Positions 1 through 7,970 of a stretch of 64,000 nt of DNA are shown here, piece by piece (position 1 is the first letter of the stretch; every line of letters starts with the position of its first letter). The DNA is taken from assembly GCA_964498585.1 (NCBI GenBank), contig CAZCHH010000004.1:1-64000 (forward strand). Reading direction: 5' to 3'. The notes under the pieces were generated by a model, which was not told the DNA's origin, did no database searches, and saw only the letters and a list, made by a program, of their open reading frames with translations. A program made the position numbers and the translations under genes. This stretch comes from JAAYJM01 sp964498585 (GTDB lineage Bacteria > Bacteroidota > Ignavibacteria > Kapaibacteriales > UBA2268).

Positions 1-32
1 CTCCTAAAAAGGAGGGGAAAGGGGAGGTGTAT
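1..32. repeat. Edge of GGAGGGG/CCCCTCC dispersed inverted repeat
   Basis: The window opens with an AGGAGGGG...GGGGAGGTGT stretch. It matches the right arm of the large inverted repeat at 27025-27115, so it is probably one arm of the same dispersed element cut by the window edge. Its left arm is not visible. Confidence 0.5.
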
Positions 33-115
33 TTTTGCTTTTTTAAACTTAAATACTATTTTATATTCTTTCTTATATTACATACACTTACGATAATTAG
101 GAAAAGTTGAATTTC

Positions 116-814
116 TTATTTTGGCTTTTCAGCTAAATCTCGCAATTTATTAACATTTGCCATAAGCATTTTTGCCATAATTGACATTTTAATATTAGAA
201 ACAACGGCATCAAGAGTTTTAAAATATTTGTCCCAAGGGTCAATAAATGCTTTATACAAATCATAAATCTCTTTTGTGGCTGGTGTTATATGAAGTAAGT
301 TCTCTTTCTTTTTATCTCTTTTAAGAATAACATCTGGATACAATTGGCGGGCTTCTCTAACTTGTTCCTGCACATCCTGAGAAAATGCTTCCAATAACAT
401 TAATGACTTGCCAACTATAACATATTCTTTAAAAGGATTCTTTTCTAAAACATAATCCGTTGAATATAAAGAGTTAAAAATATGAATATTCAAAGTTTTT
501 CTGATATTTATACTTTTATTTGTAACTGAAGATTTGTTTACTTCAAAATATTCACATAATTCATCTAAAGAAATATATGGCTTAAATCCTTTGTCAAATA
601 GATAATTTATTGCTCCAATAGCACCAACAATAGCAGCAGCCCAAATATTCTGATTCCCTCTTTCTAAGTTGAAATCATTGTCCATATACAATTCATTTAG
701 TAATTCCCTGCACAATTTGTAATATTCTTTATTAAGTTTTTTCTTGCAAAATAGCTTAATAGAAGCAAGCATTTGCTCAACTTTTTCAGGATAAAAATCA
801 AATTCTTTTCCCAT
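116..814 (-). CDS. DUF6398-like helical protein
   Basis: A 232-residue soluble protein with no signal peptide or membrane segment. Residues 25-130 resemble the DUF6398 family as I remember it: a C..L....Y..LC..L core, then IWAAAIVGAIGAINYLFD and a helix-turn-helix-like stretch (ISLDELCEYFEVNKSSVTNKS). The fold resembles cyclin/TFIIB-like helical repeats, but no biochemical role is known to me. The ATG at 814 follows an A-rich leader. It stands alone: the sigma-factor operon on the same strand lies 460 bp away across a repeat region. The C-terminal third has no recognisable motif. The family assignment is from memory and the function is unknown. Confidence 0.6.
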   Translation of the reverse strand: MGKEFDFYPEKVEQMLASIKLFCKKKLNKEYYKLCRELLNELYMDNDFNLERGNQNIWAAAIVGAIGAINYLFDKGFKPYISLDELCEYFEVNKSSVTNKSINIRKTLNIHIFNSLYSTDYVLEKNPFKEYVIVGKSLMLLEAFSQDVQEQVREARQLYPDVILKRDKKKENLLHITPATKEIYDLYKAFIDPWDKYFKTLDAVVSNIKMSIMAKMLMANVNKLRDLAEKPK

Positions 815-904
815 AATATTTTTGTTTTAATTATCGATTAAATAACTACTTATACTGAACTGACATCAAGAATAGCATAATAATCTGACATTTTGCCCCA
901 TGAT

Positions 905-1048
905 AAAGTAAGACCTTTATTTATATGGAGATGACAAAATTTTACCGTGTCGTTCTGAGCGCAGCGAAGAATCTCACAAATCATTGATAACACAGAGCTT
1001 GAGAATCTTCCCTACGTTGCCAATGACATCTTTACGTTTAACCACCAA
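905..1048. repeat. GTCATTCTGA-family dispersed element
   Basis: The sequence runs from AGACCTTTATTTATATGGAG through GTCGTTCTGAGCGCAGCGAA to CCAATGACATC. The same modules occur in other intergenic spaces at 7845, 34612, 40085, 50947, 56362 and 61118. Here only one clear TTCTGAGCGCAGCGAAGAATC arm is present, so this copy looks incomplete or decayed. Confidence 0.6.
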
Positions 1049-1049
1049 A

Positions 1050-1116
1050 ACTTTACGAAAGTTAAAAAACTTTCGCAAAGTAAGAAGAACTAAATACTTT
1101 CGCAAAGTTTGGGAAA
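1050..1116. repeat. ACTTTCGCAAAGT near-palindrome cluster
   Basis: Two copies of ACTTTCGCAAAGT and one diverged ACTTTACGAAAGT occur within about 60 bp. The half-sites are self-complementary (ACTTT...AAAGT), so each could form a short hairpin. The motif recalls the TTCTTTCGCAGACG unit of the minisatellite at 47368-47669. Confidence 0.5.
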
Positions 1117-1274
1117 TTTACGAAAATTTGAAACACATTCTTCACCTTCCCAAGTTGAACTTGGAAAGGAAATAAACTTGTTGATGGTATAGCTTGCTTA
1201 TAATAACTTTAATTTCTAATAAGTAAATATCTGAGTATATAAATGCTCCAGTAAGTAAATTTTCAAAAGAAAAA

Positions 1275-1907
1275 TTATTTTTTTGGTGTTATATCGAAAA
1301 TTTCACTTAAACTTGTACGTTTTGCTTTAACCTTAATTCCACCAACACATTTATTAAATTTCCTTAAAACTTCTTTTGCTTCTTCTCTGCATCCTCTTTC
1401 AGTAGAACCATATCTTATTTGATAACCAATTTTTTCGCAATCATCATTAAACATTGGAGTTAAAACAATTTGTTGATTTTCAACGCTATCGGCTACCTCA
1501 ATCTTTGGTAAATAATTAGGTTCATGCCATGTAAATACCTGACATTTCTTTTCAAAATATACAATAGCATCACTAACATTTACAGTTTGCATTTTAACTG
1601 TATTATTGCTTTCATCGGTAGCAATTACAAAAGTTACTTTACTAAAATCAACATTATCAACCGAAATATTGACCTTTTGACCTTTTTTAAATACGAATTG
1701 CTGCCCGGAACCTGTAAAAGCAAACGAAGGAGAGAGTTGATTATTCGATTCAGAATTATTACTTTCACCAGCGACAGCAGTTATTTCACCGTTATCCTCT
1801 ACTTTGATTCCAGCTGTTCCTGTTATCCTATTATCCAAAGATGAGCAAGAAAATAATAAAAAACTTAGTATTATCAGATTTAAACAGATTGAAAATAATT
1901 TTTTCAT
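1275..1907 (-). CDS. Predicted lipoprotein, third gene of sigma-factor operon
   Basis: A 210-residue exported protein. The N-terminus has a lysine pair, a hydrophobic core and an LLFSC lipobox, giving a predicted lipidated cysteine near residue 21. The mature part starts with a Ser/Asn-rich linker. The last 70 residues hold three cysteines that could form disulfides. No family is recognised. Its ATG overlaps the stop of the upstream membrane protein by ATGA, so it is probably translationally coupled to it and co-transcribed with the sigma factor. The context suggests an envelope protein made or monitored by this regulatory unit; that role is inference. Confidence 0.7.
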   Translation of the reverse strand: MKKLFSICLNLIILSFLLFSCSSLDNRITGTAGIKVEDNGEITAVAGESNNSESNNQLSPSFAFTGSGQQFVFKKGQKVNISVDNVDFSKVTFVIATDESNNTVKMQTVNVSDAIVYFEKKCQVFTWHEPNYLPKIEVADSVENQQIVLTPMFNDDCEKIGYQIRYGSTERGCREEAKEVLRKFNKCVGGIKVKAKRTSLSEIFDITPKK

Positions 1908-2677
1908 AACGTTTTCTTAATAACTGAAACATTACTCATAGAAGTATCAGACATATTGATTAAAAATTGATTTGTTGTATTTGTTATTTTTTTATTAGAT
2001 AAAAAGTAAACTATTGTATCAACTTTTTCACGTATTATATTAATTTCTTCTTTTTTTAAAATTGAACCTTTATATATGTTGTCTTGTTCAGTATGTGGCA
2101 TATTACCAATCATCAATAAATTGCACTTTTTAAATTGTTGCTTGCATTTATTCAAAGCTACTTTAAAAATATATGAAATATCTTTCCAATCTGTTTTAAC
2201 TGGTATCGATAAAATATTTATTAAGCTATCTTTTTGTTGGATATTTGAAGTATCTAATGTTATGGTATCAGTTGAGTTTTCTGAAATAATACTTATTTTC
2301 AAATCCTTTTGCATGCTGTCCAAGATAAAATTAGCAATTCTAATATTCTTTTCTTTATCTAATTGCTCAAATTTTAGAATATATAAATATGAATAATCAG
2401 TTATTTGTGGTGGTGTAGGATGTTGAGTTGGTCCGCCTTTACTGATAAAATAAATTGTTACAAGTGTTATAAACAAAATTAATAATACAATAATTGTTAT
2501 ATTTCTTATAAGTAGCTTTTTTTTATAATTTTTATAAAAATCATCCACTGGTTTTTCTTTGAATTTTTCCCGTAATAAATCAGCGATAGGGTCATCTTTA
2601 TAGCTTTTATAAAGCATTTGAAGATGTTTGCCGAATTCTTCATTTTCAGGGTCTATTTGGTAGTCGTTGTTATTCAT
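1904..2677 (-). CDS. Single-pass membrane protein, possible sigma-factor partner
   Basis: A 257-residue protein with a charged ~55-residue N-terminal segment, one strong membrane helix at about residues 56-79 (IRNITIIVLLILFITLVTIY) and a ~170-residue exported C-terminal part. The layout (short cytoplasmic part, one helix, outer domain) is that of membrane anti-sigma factors, and the gene overlaps both the sigma factor and the lipoprotein gene by ATGA. No zinc-finger or FecR motif is visible. The outer part alternates strands and helices (YLYILKFEQ, LLMIGNMPH, TIVYFLSNK) and could be a von Willebrand A-like or other Rossmannoid fold. Anti-sigma function is inferred from position and topology only. 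Confidence 0.65.
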   Translation of the reverse strand: MNNNDYQIDPENEEFGKHLQMLYKSYKDDPIADLLREKFKEKPVDDFYKNYKKKLLIRNITIIVLLILFITLVTIYFISKGGPTQHPTPPQITDYSYLYILKFEQLDKEKNIRIANFILDSMQKDLKISIISENSTDTITLDTSNIQQKDSLINILSIPVKTDWKDISYIFKVALNKCKQQFKKCNLLMIGNMPHTEQDNIYKGSILKKEEINIIREKVDTIVYFLSNKKITNTTNQFLINMSDTSMSNVSVIKKTL

Positions 2678-3315
2678 CTATTTAAAAATTTAAAATGCTT
2701 TCTAATTTTATTAATTCCGTTATTAAAATGGTTATGAACTGTTCCTAAGGCAATTCCTAATTCATCAGCAATATCCTGGTATATCATTTCATCTATGATT
2801 CTCATTTTATATACTAACTTTTCAATGTCTGTTAAATTTTGAAAAACTATTCTATTTAGCTCATCAACCGTTTCTCTTATCATTAATTGATTTTCTAAAG
2901 TCGTTCCGTCTTTTATTCTTTGTATTGCTAATTTGTTTTTTTTAGTATTAATTGATTCATTTCCATTTTCATTTTTGTTTTTTTCAAAATAATTATATCC
3001 TGAATTTATCATAACTGTAGAAAGCCAGTTAAATACTTTTGAACTTTTTTCTTTTTTAAAAGTATTTCGTTTCTTTACAATGTTGTACCAACCTTCCTGA
3101 TAAGCGTCTTCAATATCATTTTTTGAGTATGGGGGTATAAATCCTTTATACTTATTAAATAGGACACTCCATAGTTGTTTAGAAACACAACTATAAAATT
3201 CATCGAATTCTCTCCTGAATTTTGAGTTTAACTCTTCTTCTCTTGCCTGTGAAATTACAAAAAAAAGTTCATTTTCTCTTTCAGCGCTGCAATATAAAAT
3301 TATAAACGGAACCAA
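2674..3315 (-). CDS. ECF-type RNA polymerase sigma factor
   Basis: A sigma-70 family protein of up to 213 residues. Region 2 is visible as DAYQEGWYNIVKKR followed by VFNWLSTVMINSGYNYF. Region 4 is LTDIEKLVYKMRIIDEMIYQ then DIADELGIALGTVHNHFNNG, a classic helix-turn-helix. Length and two-domain build fit ECF sigma factors. The start is uncertain: the frame opens only from a TTG at 3315, while an ATG at 3272 is out of frame by one T in a run of eight T. A TAAATTTG -7-like box at 3345-3352 lies 30 bp before the TTG. It is the first gene of a three-gene operon joined by two ATGA overlaps. Confidence 0.8.
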   Translation of the reverse strand: MVPFIILYCSAERENELFFVISQAREEELNSKFRREFDEFYSCVSKQLWSVLFNKYKGFIPPYSKNDIEDAYQEGWYNIVKKRNTFKKEKSSKVFNWLSTVMINSGYNYFEKNKNENGNESINTKKNKLAIQRIKDGTTLENQLMIRETVDELNRIVFQNLTDIEKLVYKMRIIDEMIYQDIADELGIALGTVHNHFNNGINKIRKHFKFLNR

Positions 3316-3344
3316 GTCTGCTTTCCTTATTCTTTTATTTTATA

Positions 3345-3352
3345 CAAATTTA
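3345..3352 (-). promoter_or_regulatory. Candidate -7 box of sigma operon
   Basis: TAAATTTG on the minus strand fits the Bacteroidota TAnnTTTG -7 consensus and lies 30 bp before the TTG start of the sigma gene. No clear -33 TTTG partner is seen. Confidence 0.35.
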
Positions 3353-3371
3353 AAAATATTTTACAAAAAAA

Positions 3372-3645
3372 GAAAATAAAAATGAAAAAATGAAAATATC
3401 TTTTGTATAGATAATTAAAAAGAAGAAAATAAAAAAAGTGAAAATAAAAATGAAAAAATGAAAATATCTTTTGTATAGATAATTAAAAAGAAGANNNNNN
3501 NNNNNNNNNNNNNNNNNNNNNNNNNNNNNNNNNNNNNNNNNNNNNNNNNNNNNNNNNNNNNNNNNNNNNNNNNNNNNNNNNNNNNNNNNNNNNNAATAAA
3601 AATGAAAAAATGAAAATATCTTTTGTATAGATAATTAAAAAGAAG
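3372..3645. repeat. AT-rich 68-bp tandem repeats spanning an assembly gap
   Basis: A unit containing TGAAAATATCTTTTGTATAG followed by ATAATTAAAAAGAAG starts three times. Copies one and two are 68 bp apart. A 100-N gap follows copy two and a third copy resumes after it, so the array is longer than shown or of unknown number. It lies between the divergent sigma operon and the paralogue pair at 3712-5140. Iteron-like, promoter-like or simple satellite roles are all possible. Confidence 0.75.
3495..3594. other. Assembly gap (100 N)
   Basis: Exactly 100 N inside the 68-bp tandem repeat; the true length is unknown. Confidence 0.99.
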
Positions 3646-3711
3646 AAAAAATTAAAAGTTCACAATAAAATTTAAATAATATTTAATAAACTTTTTTAAA
3701 AGGGTGATAAA

Positions 3712-4329
3712 ATGGAACACGAAAATCAAGTTCAGAAAGAAAATTCTATCAGAATTAAATCAGGTAGAATAGTATTAAGAAGCCAATTAGGCGAAAATGA
3801 AACTAATTCTTTTTCTGGCTATATCAGAAAAATTGAGTTATTCGAGGGCAAAATCAATTATAACGGTGAAGAAGTAAAAACAAAACAATGGAAAGTATAT
3901 TTTGAATCAAATGAAATGTTCGTTTGGTCTGTTGATTACAATTCAGATTTATTCTTTAATTTTATTAATTCAATCCATAATGTAAATGATTTCAATAATT
4001 TATTAGAACTTGAACCATATTTCCATATAAACAGAAATGGGTTAAATGTTTTGATTGATGGTAATAGATTAAGATTTCATTATAATTCGGAATCAATTCC
4101 AGATGTTGAGCCACTTTATATTGATGAGCATCCATTGGTCAATGAAAATGGTTTTCAGGTCTATGATTATTCAAAAAGGAGTGAATTCGCTGTGAAAATG
4201 GTTGAAGATATAATGTTGAAATTAACTGGTTGTAATTTTTTTGAAAGAGTTAACGGGAAATCAAATGCAGTTATTGCTTTAGAAACTTTTGAAAATGATT
4301 TATTTTTTGAAGATGAAAATTTTAATTAG
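3712..4329 (+). CDS. Possible ssDNA-binding protein, paralogue 1
   Basis: A 205-residue soluble protein, about half identical to the next gene. Shared blocks are IRIKSGR, NSFSGYIRKIELF, a WKVYFE strand, WSVDYNS, a PYFHINRN block and a GFQVYDYSKRS helix start. The strand-rich N-terminal 110 residues with alternating aromatics look like a phage-type OB-fold single-stranded-DNA-binding protein, but no diagnostic motif settles this. Unlike paralogue 2, its acidic tail ends FFEDENFN rather than in an SSB-like IPF. It follows the 68-bp repeats and is closed by a strong terminator. ATG 3712 follows AAAGGGTGATAAA, a weak ribosome-binding site. Confidence 0.55.
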   Translation: MEHENQVQKENSIRIKSGRIVLRSQLGENETNSFSGYIRKIELFEGKINYNGEEVKTKQWKVYFESNEMFVWSVDYNSDLFFNFINSIHNVNDFNNLLELEPYFHINRNGLNVLIDGNRLRFHYNSESIPDVEPLYIDEHPLVNENGFQVYDYSKRSEFAVKMVEDIMLKLTGCNFFERVNGKSNAVIALETFENDLFFEDENFN

Positions 4330-4352
4330 TTAAATGAAGAAAGTAAATAAAA

Positions 4353-4383
4353 AATAAAAGCTGCAAAAATTGCAGCTTTTATT
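4353..4383 (+). terminator. Intrinsic terminator hairpin after paralogue 1
   Basis: A perfect 14-bp stem (AATAAAAGCTGCAA / TTGCAGCTTTTATT) with an AAA loop lies 23 bp after the stop. The stem's A- and T-rich ends give a U tract in either direction, so it can terminate on both strands. It separates the two paralogues into separate transcripts. Confidence 0.8.
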
Positions 4384-4507
4384 ACCAATCTAAAATTTTA
4401 AAAAAAGTATAATTTAAAATAAGAAGTTGTATATAATGAATTTATTTCAAAAATATTAAGAATAAAATAAGATAAAAATTCTTTAAAAAAAATTTAGGAA
4501 AAATAAA

Positions 4508-5140
4508 ATGGGTCTCAATAATAATCAAATTCAGTCAAAAACTTACATAAAAATAAAAGCTGGTAAGTTTATTACAAAAAGTTATAATCAAGAAATAGAA
4601 TATAACTCTTTTTCTGGTTTCCTCAGAAAAATTGAGTTATTCGACGGTACAATCAATTTTAATAATAATGATGTAAAAGTAAAAATATGGAATGTTTATT
4701 TTGAAGATAATGGAACATATATATGGTCTGTTGATTACAATTCGCACTTATTTTTGGATTTTTTGAATTCAATCTATGATATTTCTGATTTTAGTGAAGC
4801 AATTGAAATTCAACCTTTTTTTCATAATAACAGAAACAAGATTAACGTATTTTATAAAAATAACAGATTAAAATGGCATTACAACTATGATGATTTGCCA
4901 AAAATCGAACCAGTTATTGTTGACGGAACACCAATAATTAATCAGAATGGCTTCCAGGTTTTTGATTATACTAAAAGGTCTGCTTTTGTTGAGAAAATGG
5001 TAGAGGAAATATTACAAAAAATTCCAAAGAACGATAGTTTAGCTACTATAAAAAATAACTATATTGATAATTCAGACATTTCATTCAATCCTGATGATTT
5101 TAATGAAGTTGAATCAGAAGAAGATAAAATACCTTTTTAG
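4508..5140 (+). CDS. Possible ssDNA-binding protein, paralogue 2 with SSB-like tail
   Basis: A 210-residue paralogue of the preceding gene, with the same blocks (IKIKAGKF, NSFSGFLRKIELFDG, WNVYFED, WSVDYNSHLF, PFFHNNRN, GFQVFDYTKRS). The C-terminus is a ~25-residue acidic, disordered-looking tail ending EEDKIPF. This closely resembles the conserved DDDIPF tip by which bacterial SSB recruits repair and replication proteins. The body would be a strand-rich OB-like domain (residues 10-130) and an amphipathic helix (160-180). I infer a phage- or plasmid-type single-stranded-DNA-binding role; the family itself is not recognised. A palindromic hairpin follows at once. Confidence 0.55.
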   Translation: MGLNNNQIQSKTYIKIKAGKFITKSYNQEIEYNSFSGFLRKIELFDGTINFNNNDVKVKIWNVYFEDNGTYIWSVDYNSHLFLDFLNSIYDISDFSEAIEIQPFFHNNRNKINVFYKNNRLKWHYNYDDLPKIEPVIVDGTPIINQNGFQVFDYTKRSAFVEKMVEEILQKIPKNDSLATIKNNYIDNSDISFNPDDFNEVESEEDKIPF

Positions 5141-5155
5141 TTTTTTAAAATAAAA

Positions 5156-5188
5156 AGTCATCGTATGACTTAAAGTCATACGATGACT
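5156..5188. terminator. Palindromic hairpin AGTCATCGTATGACT (family member)
   Basis: A perfect 15-bp stem, AGTCATCGTATGACT / AGTCATACGATGACT, with a TAA loop, 15 bp after the stop of paralogue 2 and before the convergent topA end. The same design (AGTCAT...ATGACT) recurs at 49588, 61229, 37159 and 37205, so it is also one of a dispersed hairpin family. It may act as a bidirectional terminator. Confidence 0.7.
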
Positions 5189-5264
5189 AAACAATTCATT
5201 TCTCTAACAGTAAATGTCTTGGATTATATACTCTTCAGAACGTCAACTAGTACGAAATATAGCT

Positions 5265-7586
5265 TTAAACCTCAAATTCTGTGTTACAATTAGGGCATTT
5301 TAAGTATTTTTCCCACTCGCCATCTTTTTTTCGGAATTTCGCTTCGATATAGTAATGATGGCAATTAGGACATTCCTTATTGATTGGCTCATAGTTAGTC
5401 AAATAGTCGCATTTAGGATAATTCGAGCAGCCCCAGAATTTCTTTTTGGATTTTGGGCTATAGCGTTCATTCAAATGTCCTTCTTTGCACTTCGGACATT
5501 TCACATTGCTCGAAATCTGCTTAATTCCTTTGCATTTTGGATAATCAATACAGCCGTAGAATTTCCCGTATTTGCTATCACGAATGACCATTGGTTTTCC
5601 ACAAATATCGCAGGTAATTCCCTCTGCAATTTCCGGCTCTTTCTTTTCTTCCTGACCATTTTTTGGCAATGGCTTTGTGTTCTTGCAATCAGGGTATCGT
5701 GAGCATCCAAGGAAACGTCCTCTTTTGCTAACTTTAATAACCATTGGAGCGCCGCATTTGTCACAAACAATTTCCGGAATATCATTTTTTCCTTCTGCTT
5801 TATCCAATGATTCTTTAAAAGGTCCGTAAAAATCCTTTACAACCTTAAGATAGCTGCTGTTTCCTTCTGCAATAGTATCTAATTTGGTTTCCATTTCAGC
5901 AGTAAAATCCACATTGAAAAGTTCAGGAAAATACTTGATTAAAACATCAACAACCCCAATACCTAAATCCGTTGGGAAAAATGCCTTGCTTTCCAAATAA
6001 ACATATTTTCTATCAATCAAGGTGCTGATAATTGTCGCGTAAGTGCTTGGTCGTCCAATACCCAACTCATCAAGTTCTTTGACTATGCTTGCTTCGTTGA
6101 AGCGCGGCTTTGGTTTTGTCTGATGCTTTTGGTATTTTATTTCATCTAAATCCATTGAAGCTTTTTCTTTTATGTCTGCCGGAAGAATTCCGTTTTCATC
6201 TTTCTCGGCTTGAACGTCTTCTTTCAAATCGGCATAAATGATTAGAAAACCTTGAAATTTGATGATTGAGCCGGTTGCCCTGAACACAAAATTATTGCTT
6301 GAAATATTTACTGTTGTTTGGTCTAAAAGAGCTGGCGCCATTTGTGAGGCAAGAAAGCGGTTGTAAATCAGTTCGTATAGTTTAGCAGCATCTTTATCCA
6401 AATACTTCTTCATCTCTTTTGGTGTATATTCAACAGAAGTAGGGCGAACGGCTTCGTGAGCATCTTGCACGTTTGAGGATTTTGAAGAATATACTGGCGA
6501 CTTGGCAGGAAGATATTCTTTACCGTAAGCGGTTTGAATAAAACCTCTTGCACTGCTTTGGGCATCTGGAGATATACGCACAGAATCCGTTCTCATATAA
6601 GTAATCAAACCGACTGAACCTTCATCTCCTATATTAACACCTTCGTAAAGCGTTTGTGCAAGCGACATTGTCTTTTTATTCGGAAAGCCAAGACGCTTTG
6701 CTGCCTCCTGTTGCAAACTACTCGTTGTAAAAGGTGCAAGTGGATTGCGTTTGATTTGCTTCTTTTGAATTGATTCAATAGAATAAGTATCTTTTTGAAT
6801 CCTTTCGATTAAATCCTTTGCCTGGCTTTCGTTTTTTATAAAGTTCAATGCAGCAAGTTTTTTATCAATTTGCTTTTGAGCAGCATCGCTTGTAGCACTA
6901 GCTGAACCTTCCGGATTTTTTATAGAATTGCCATCAAAACTAACTAACTTTGCATTTATAACCGATTTTTTTTCAGTAAGGAAAGTACCGAGGACAGACC
7001 AGTATTCAATGGGAACGAAAGCTTGAATTTCGCTTTCACGTTCGCAAATAAGACGCAGCGCAACTGACTGAACGCGTCCAGCCGAAAGAGCTTCGCTTGT
7101 TTTGTCAAGCATTGCCTTAGAAACAAACGGAGAAACCTGAAATCCGATTAACCTGTCTAAAACGCGCCTTGCCTGCTGTGCCTGAAAAAGATTATTATCT
7201 ATATATCGCAAGCTCTTCAGTCCGTTGTTAATTCCGTTTTTAGTAATTTCATTAAAAATAAGTCGTTTTATATTAGAATTTTTTGGTTTTACTTCCTGAG
7301 CGATATGCCATGCAATTGCTTCACCTTCGCGGTCAGGGTCAGTTGCGATTAGCACTTCTTCTGCGCTTTCAGCTAGTGTTTTCAATCGCTTAACTATTTC
7401 TGCTTTCCCGCGAATAACCTGATACTTCGGTTCAAAATCCTTGTTTATATCAACGCCAAGCCCGAATTTCACTAAGTCTTTTATATGCCCAACAGATGCT
7501 TCTACAATGTAGTCTTTTCCAAGATATTTGTTTATTGTTTTTGCTTTTGATGGTGATTCTACTACAACTAATTTCTTTTTTGCCAT
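5265..7586 (-). CDS. topA: DNA topoisomerase I
   Basis: A type IA topoisomerase of 773 residues that relaxes negative supercoils by passing one strand through a transient break. The Toprim domain covers about residues 4-115, with the acidic E10 region and DPDREGEA at 83-90. The active-site tyrosine is Y330 in GLITYMRTDS, and SAGRVQSVALR lies at 168-178. The C-terminal 160 residues carry four Cys4 zinc-ribbon repeats (CDKCGAP, CDICGKP, CPKCKEG and CPNCHHYY), as in most bacterial TopA. It is complete. It stands alone, with repeats on both sides, and marks the left border of the accessory island. Confidence 0.97.
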   Translation of the reverse strand: MAKKKLVVVESPSKAKTINKYLGKDYIVEASVGHIKDLVKFGLGVDINKDFEPKYQVIRGKAEIVKRLKTLAESAEEVLIATDPDREGEAIAWHIAQEVKPKNSNIKRLIFNEITKNGINNGLKSLRYIDNNLFQAQQARRVLDRLIGFQVSPFVSKAMLDKTSEALSAGRVQSVALRLICERESEIQAFVPIEYWSVLGTFLTEKKSVINAKLVSFDGNSIKNPEGSASATSDAAQKQIDKKLAALNFIKNESQAKDLIERIQKDTYSIESIQKKQIKRNPLAPFTTSSLQQEAAKRLGFPNKKTMSLAQTLYEGVNIGDEGSVGLITYMRTDSVRISPDAQSSARGFIQTAYGKEYLPAKSPVYSSKSSNVQDAHEAVRPTSVEYTPKEMKKYLDKDAAKLYELIYNRFLASQMAPALLDQTTVNISSNNFVFRATGSIIKFQGFLIIYADLKEDVQAEKDENGILPADIKEKASMDLDEIKYQKHQTKPKPRFNEASIVKELDELGIGRPSTYATIISTLIDRKYVYLESKAFFPTDLGIGVVDVLIKYFPELFNVDFTAEMETKLDTIAEGNSSYLKVVKDFYGPFKESLDKAEGKNDIPEIVCDKCGAPMVIKVSKRGRFLGCSRYPDCKNTKPLPKNGQEEKKEPEIAEGITCDICGKPMVIRDSKYGKFYGCIDYPKCKGIKQISSNVKCPKCKEGHLNERYSPKSKKKFWGCSNYPKCDYLTNYEPINKECPNCHHYYIEAKFRKKDGEWEKYLKCPNCNTEFEV

Positions 7587-7970
7587 TTTTTTATTATCAT
7601 ATATATAAATTGTTAAATTAAATTCTTATACTATTTTGAAAAATGTAACGTTAAAACTTTTAAAAATAACAATTTTTTTTTGAAATTTTTTCATTTTTCT
7701 TTCACTAACAAAAGGAGTTTTTTGTAGTTTAATTAGCCAAACAATTCTAAACATCTTTTTTTGTTTATGATAAGTAGGGAATTATCTTGCTATATTTTTT
7801 AAAAAGAATTGTTGTGGATTCTAATATTTTATTTTCTTTGCTATTCTGAGAGCAGCGAAGAATCCATTAATTTAAAACCAATAATATAGATTACATCCAA
7901 CACTTCAGAATGACGGACAAAATTAAATTATTATGCCATTCAAATGTACTATTTCAATTAGGAAATGATA
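7587..7970. other. Intergenic region upstream of topA
   Basis: A 384-bp AT-rich spacer. No gene is seen. It contains the topA leader and a 75-bp dispersed inverted repeat at 7845-7920. Confidence 0.6.
7845..7920. repeat. GTCATTCTGA-family dispersed inverted repeat
   Basis: Left arm CTATTCTGAGAGCAGCGAAG AATC and right arm CTTCAGAATGACGGACAA are imperfect inverted repeats around a ~40-bp spacer. It is a short, diverged member of the family. Confidence 0.6.

Larger units (their letters stand above)
815..1274. other. Intergenic region made of repeat elements
   Basis: This 460-bp stretch has no supportable gene. It holds a copy of the GTC(A/G)TTCTGAGCGCAGCGAAGAATC dispersed element and a cluster of ACTTTCGCAAAGT-type near-palindromes. 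An open frame at 984-1175 only reads through these repeats. Confidence 0.6.

Noticed and set aside
984..1175. Small plus-strand reading frame of 63 codons
   Set aside because: It reads through the dispersed element and the ACTTTCGCAAAGT repeats, has repetitive Lys/Arg content from those repeats and no neighbour or start signal.
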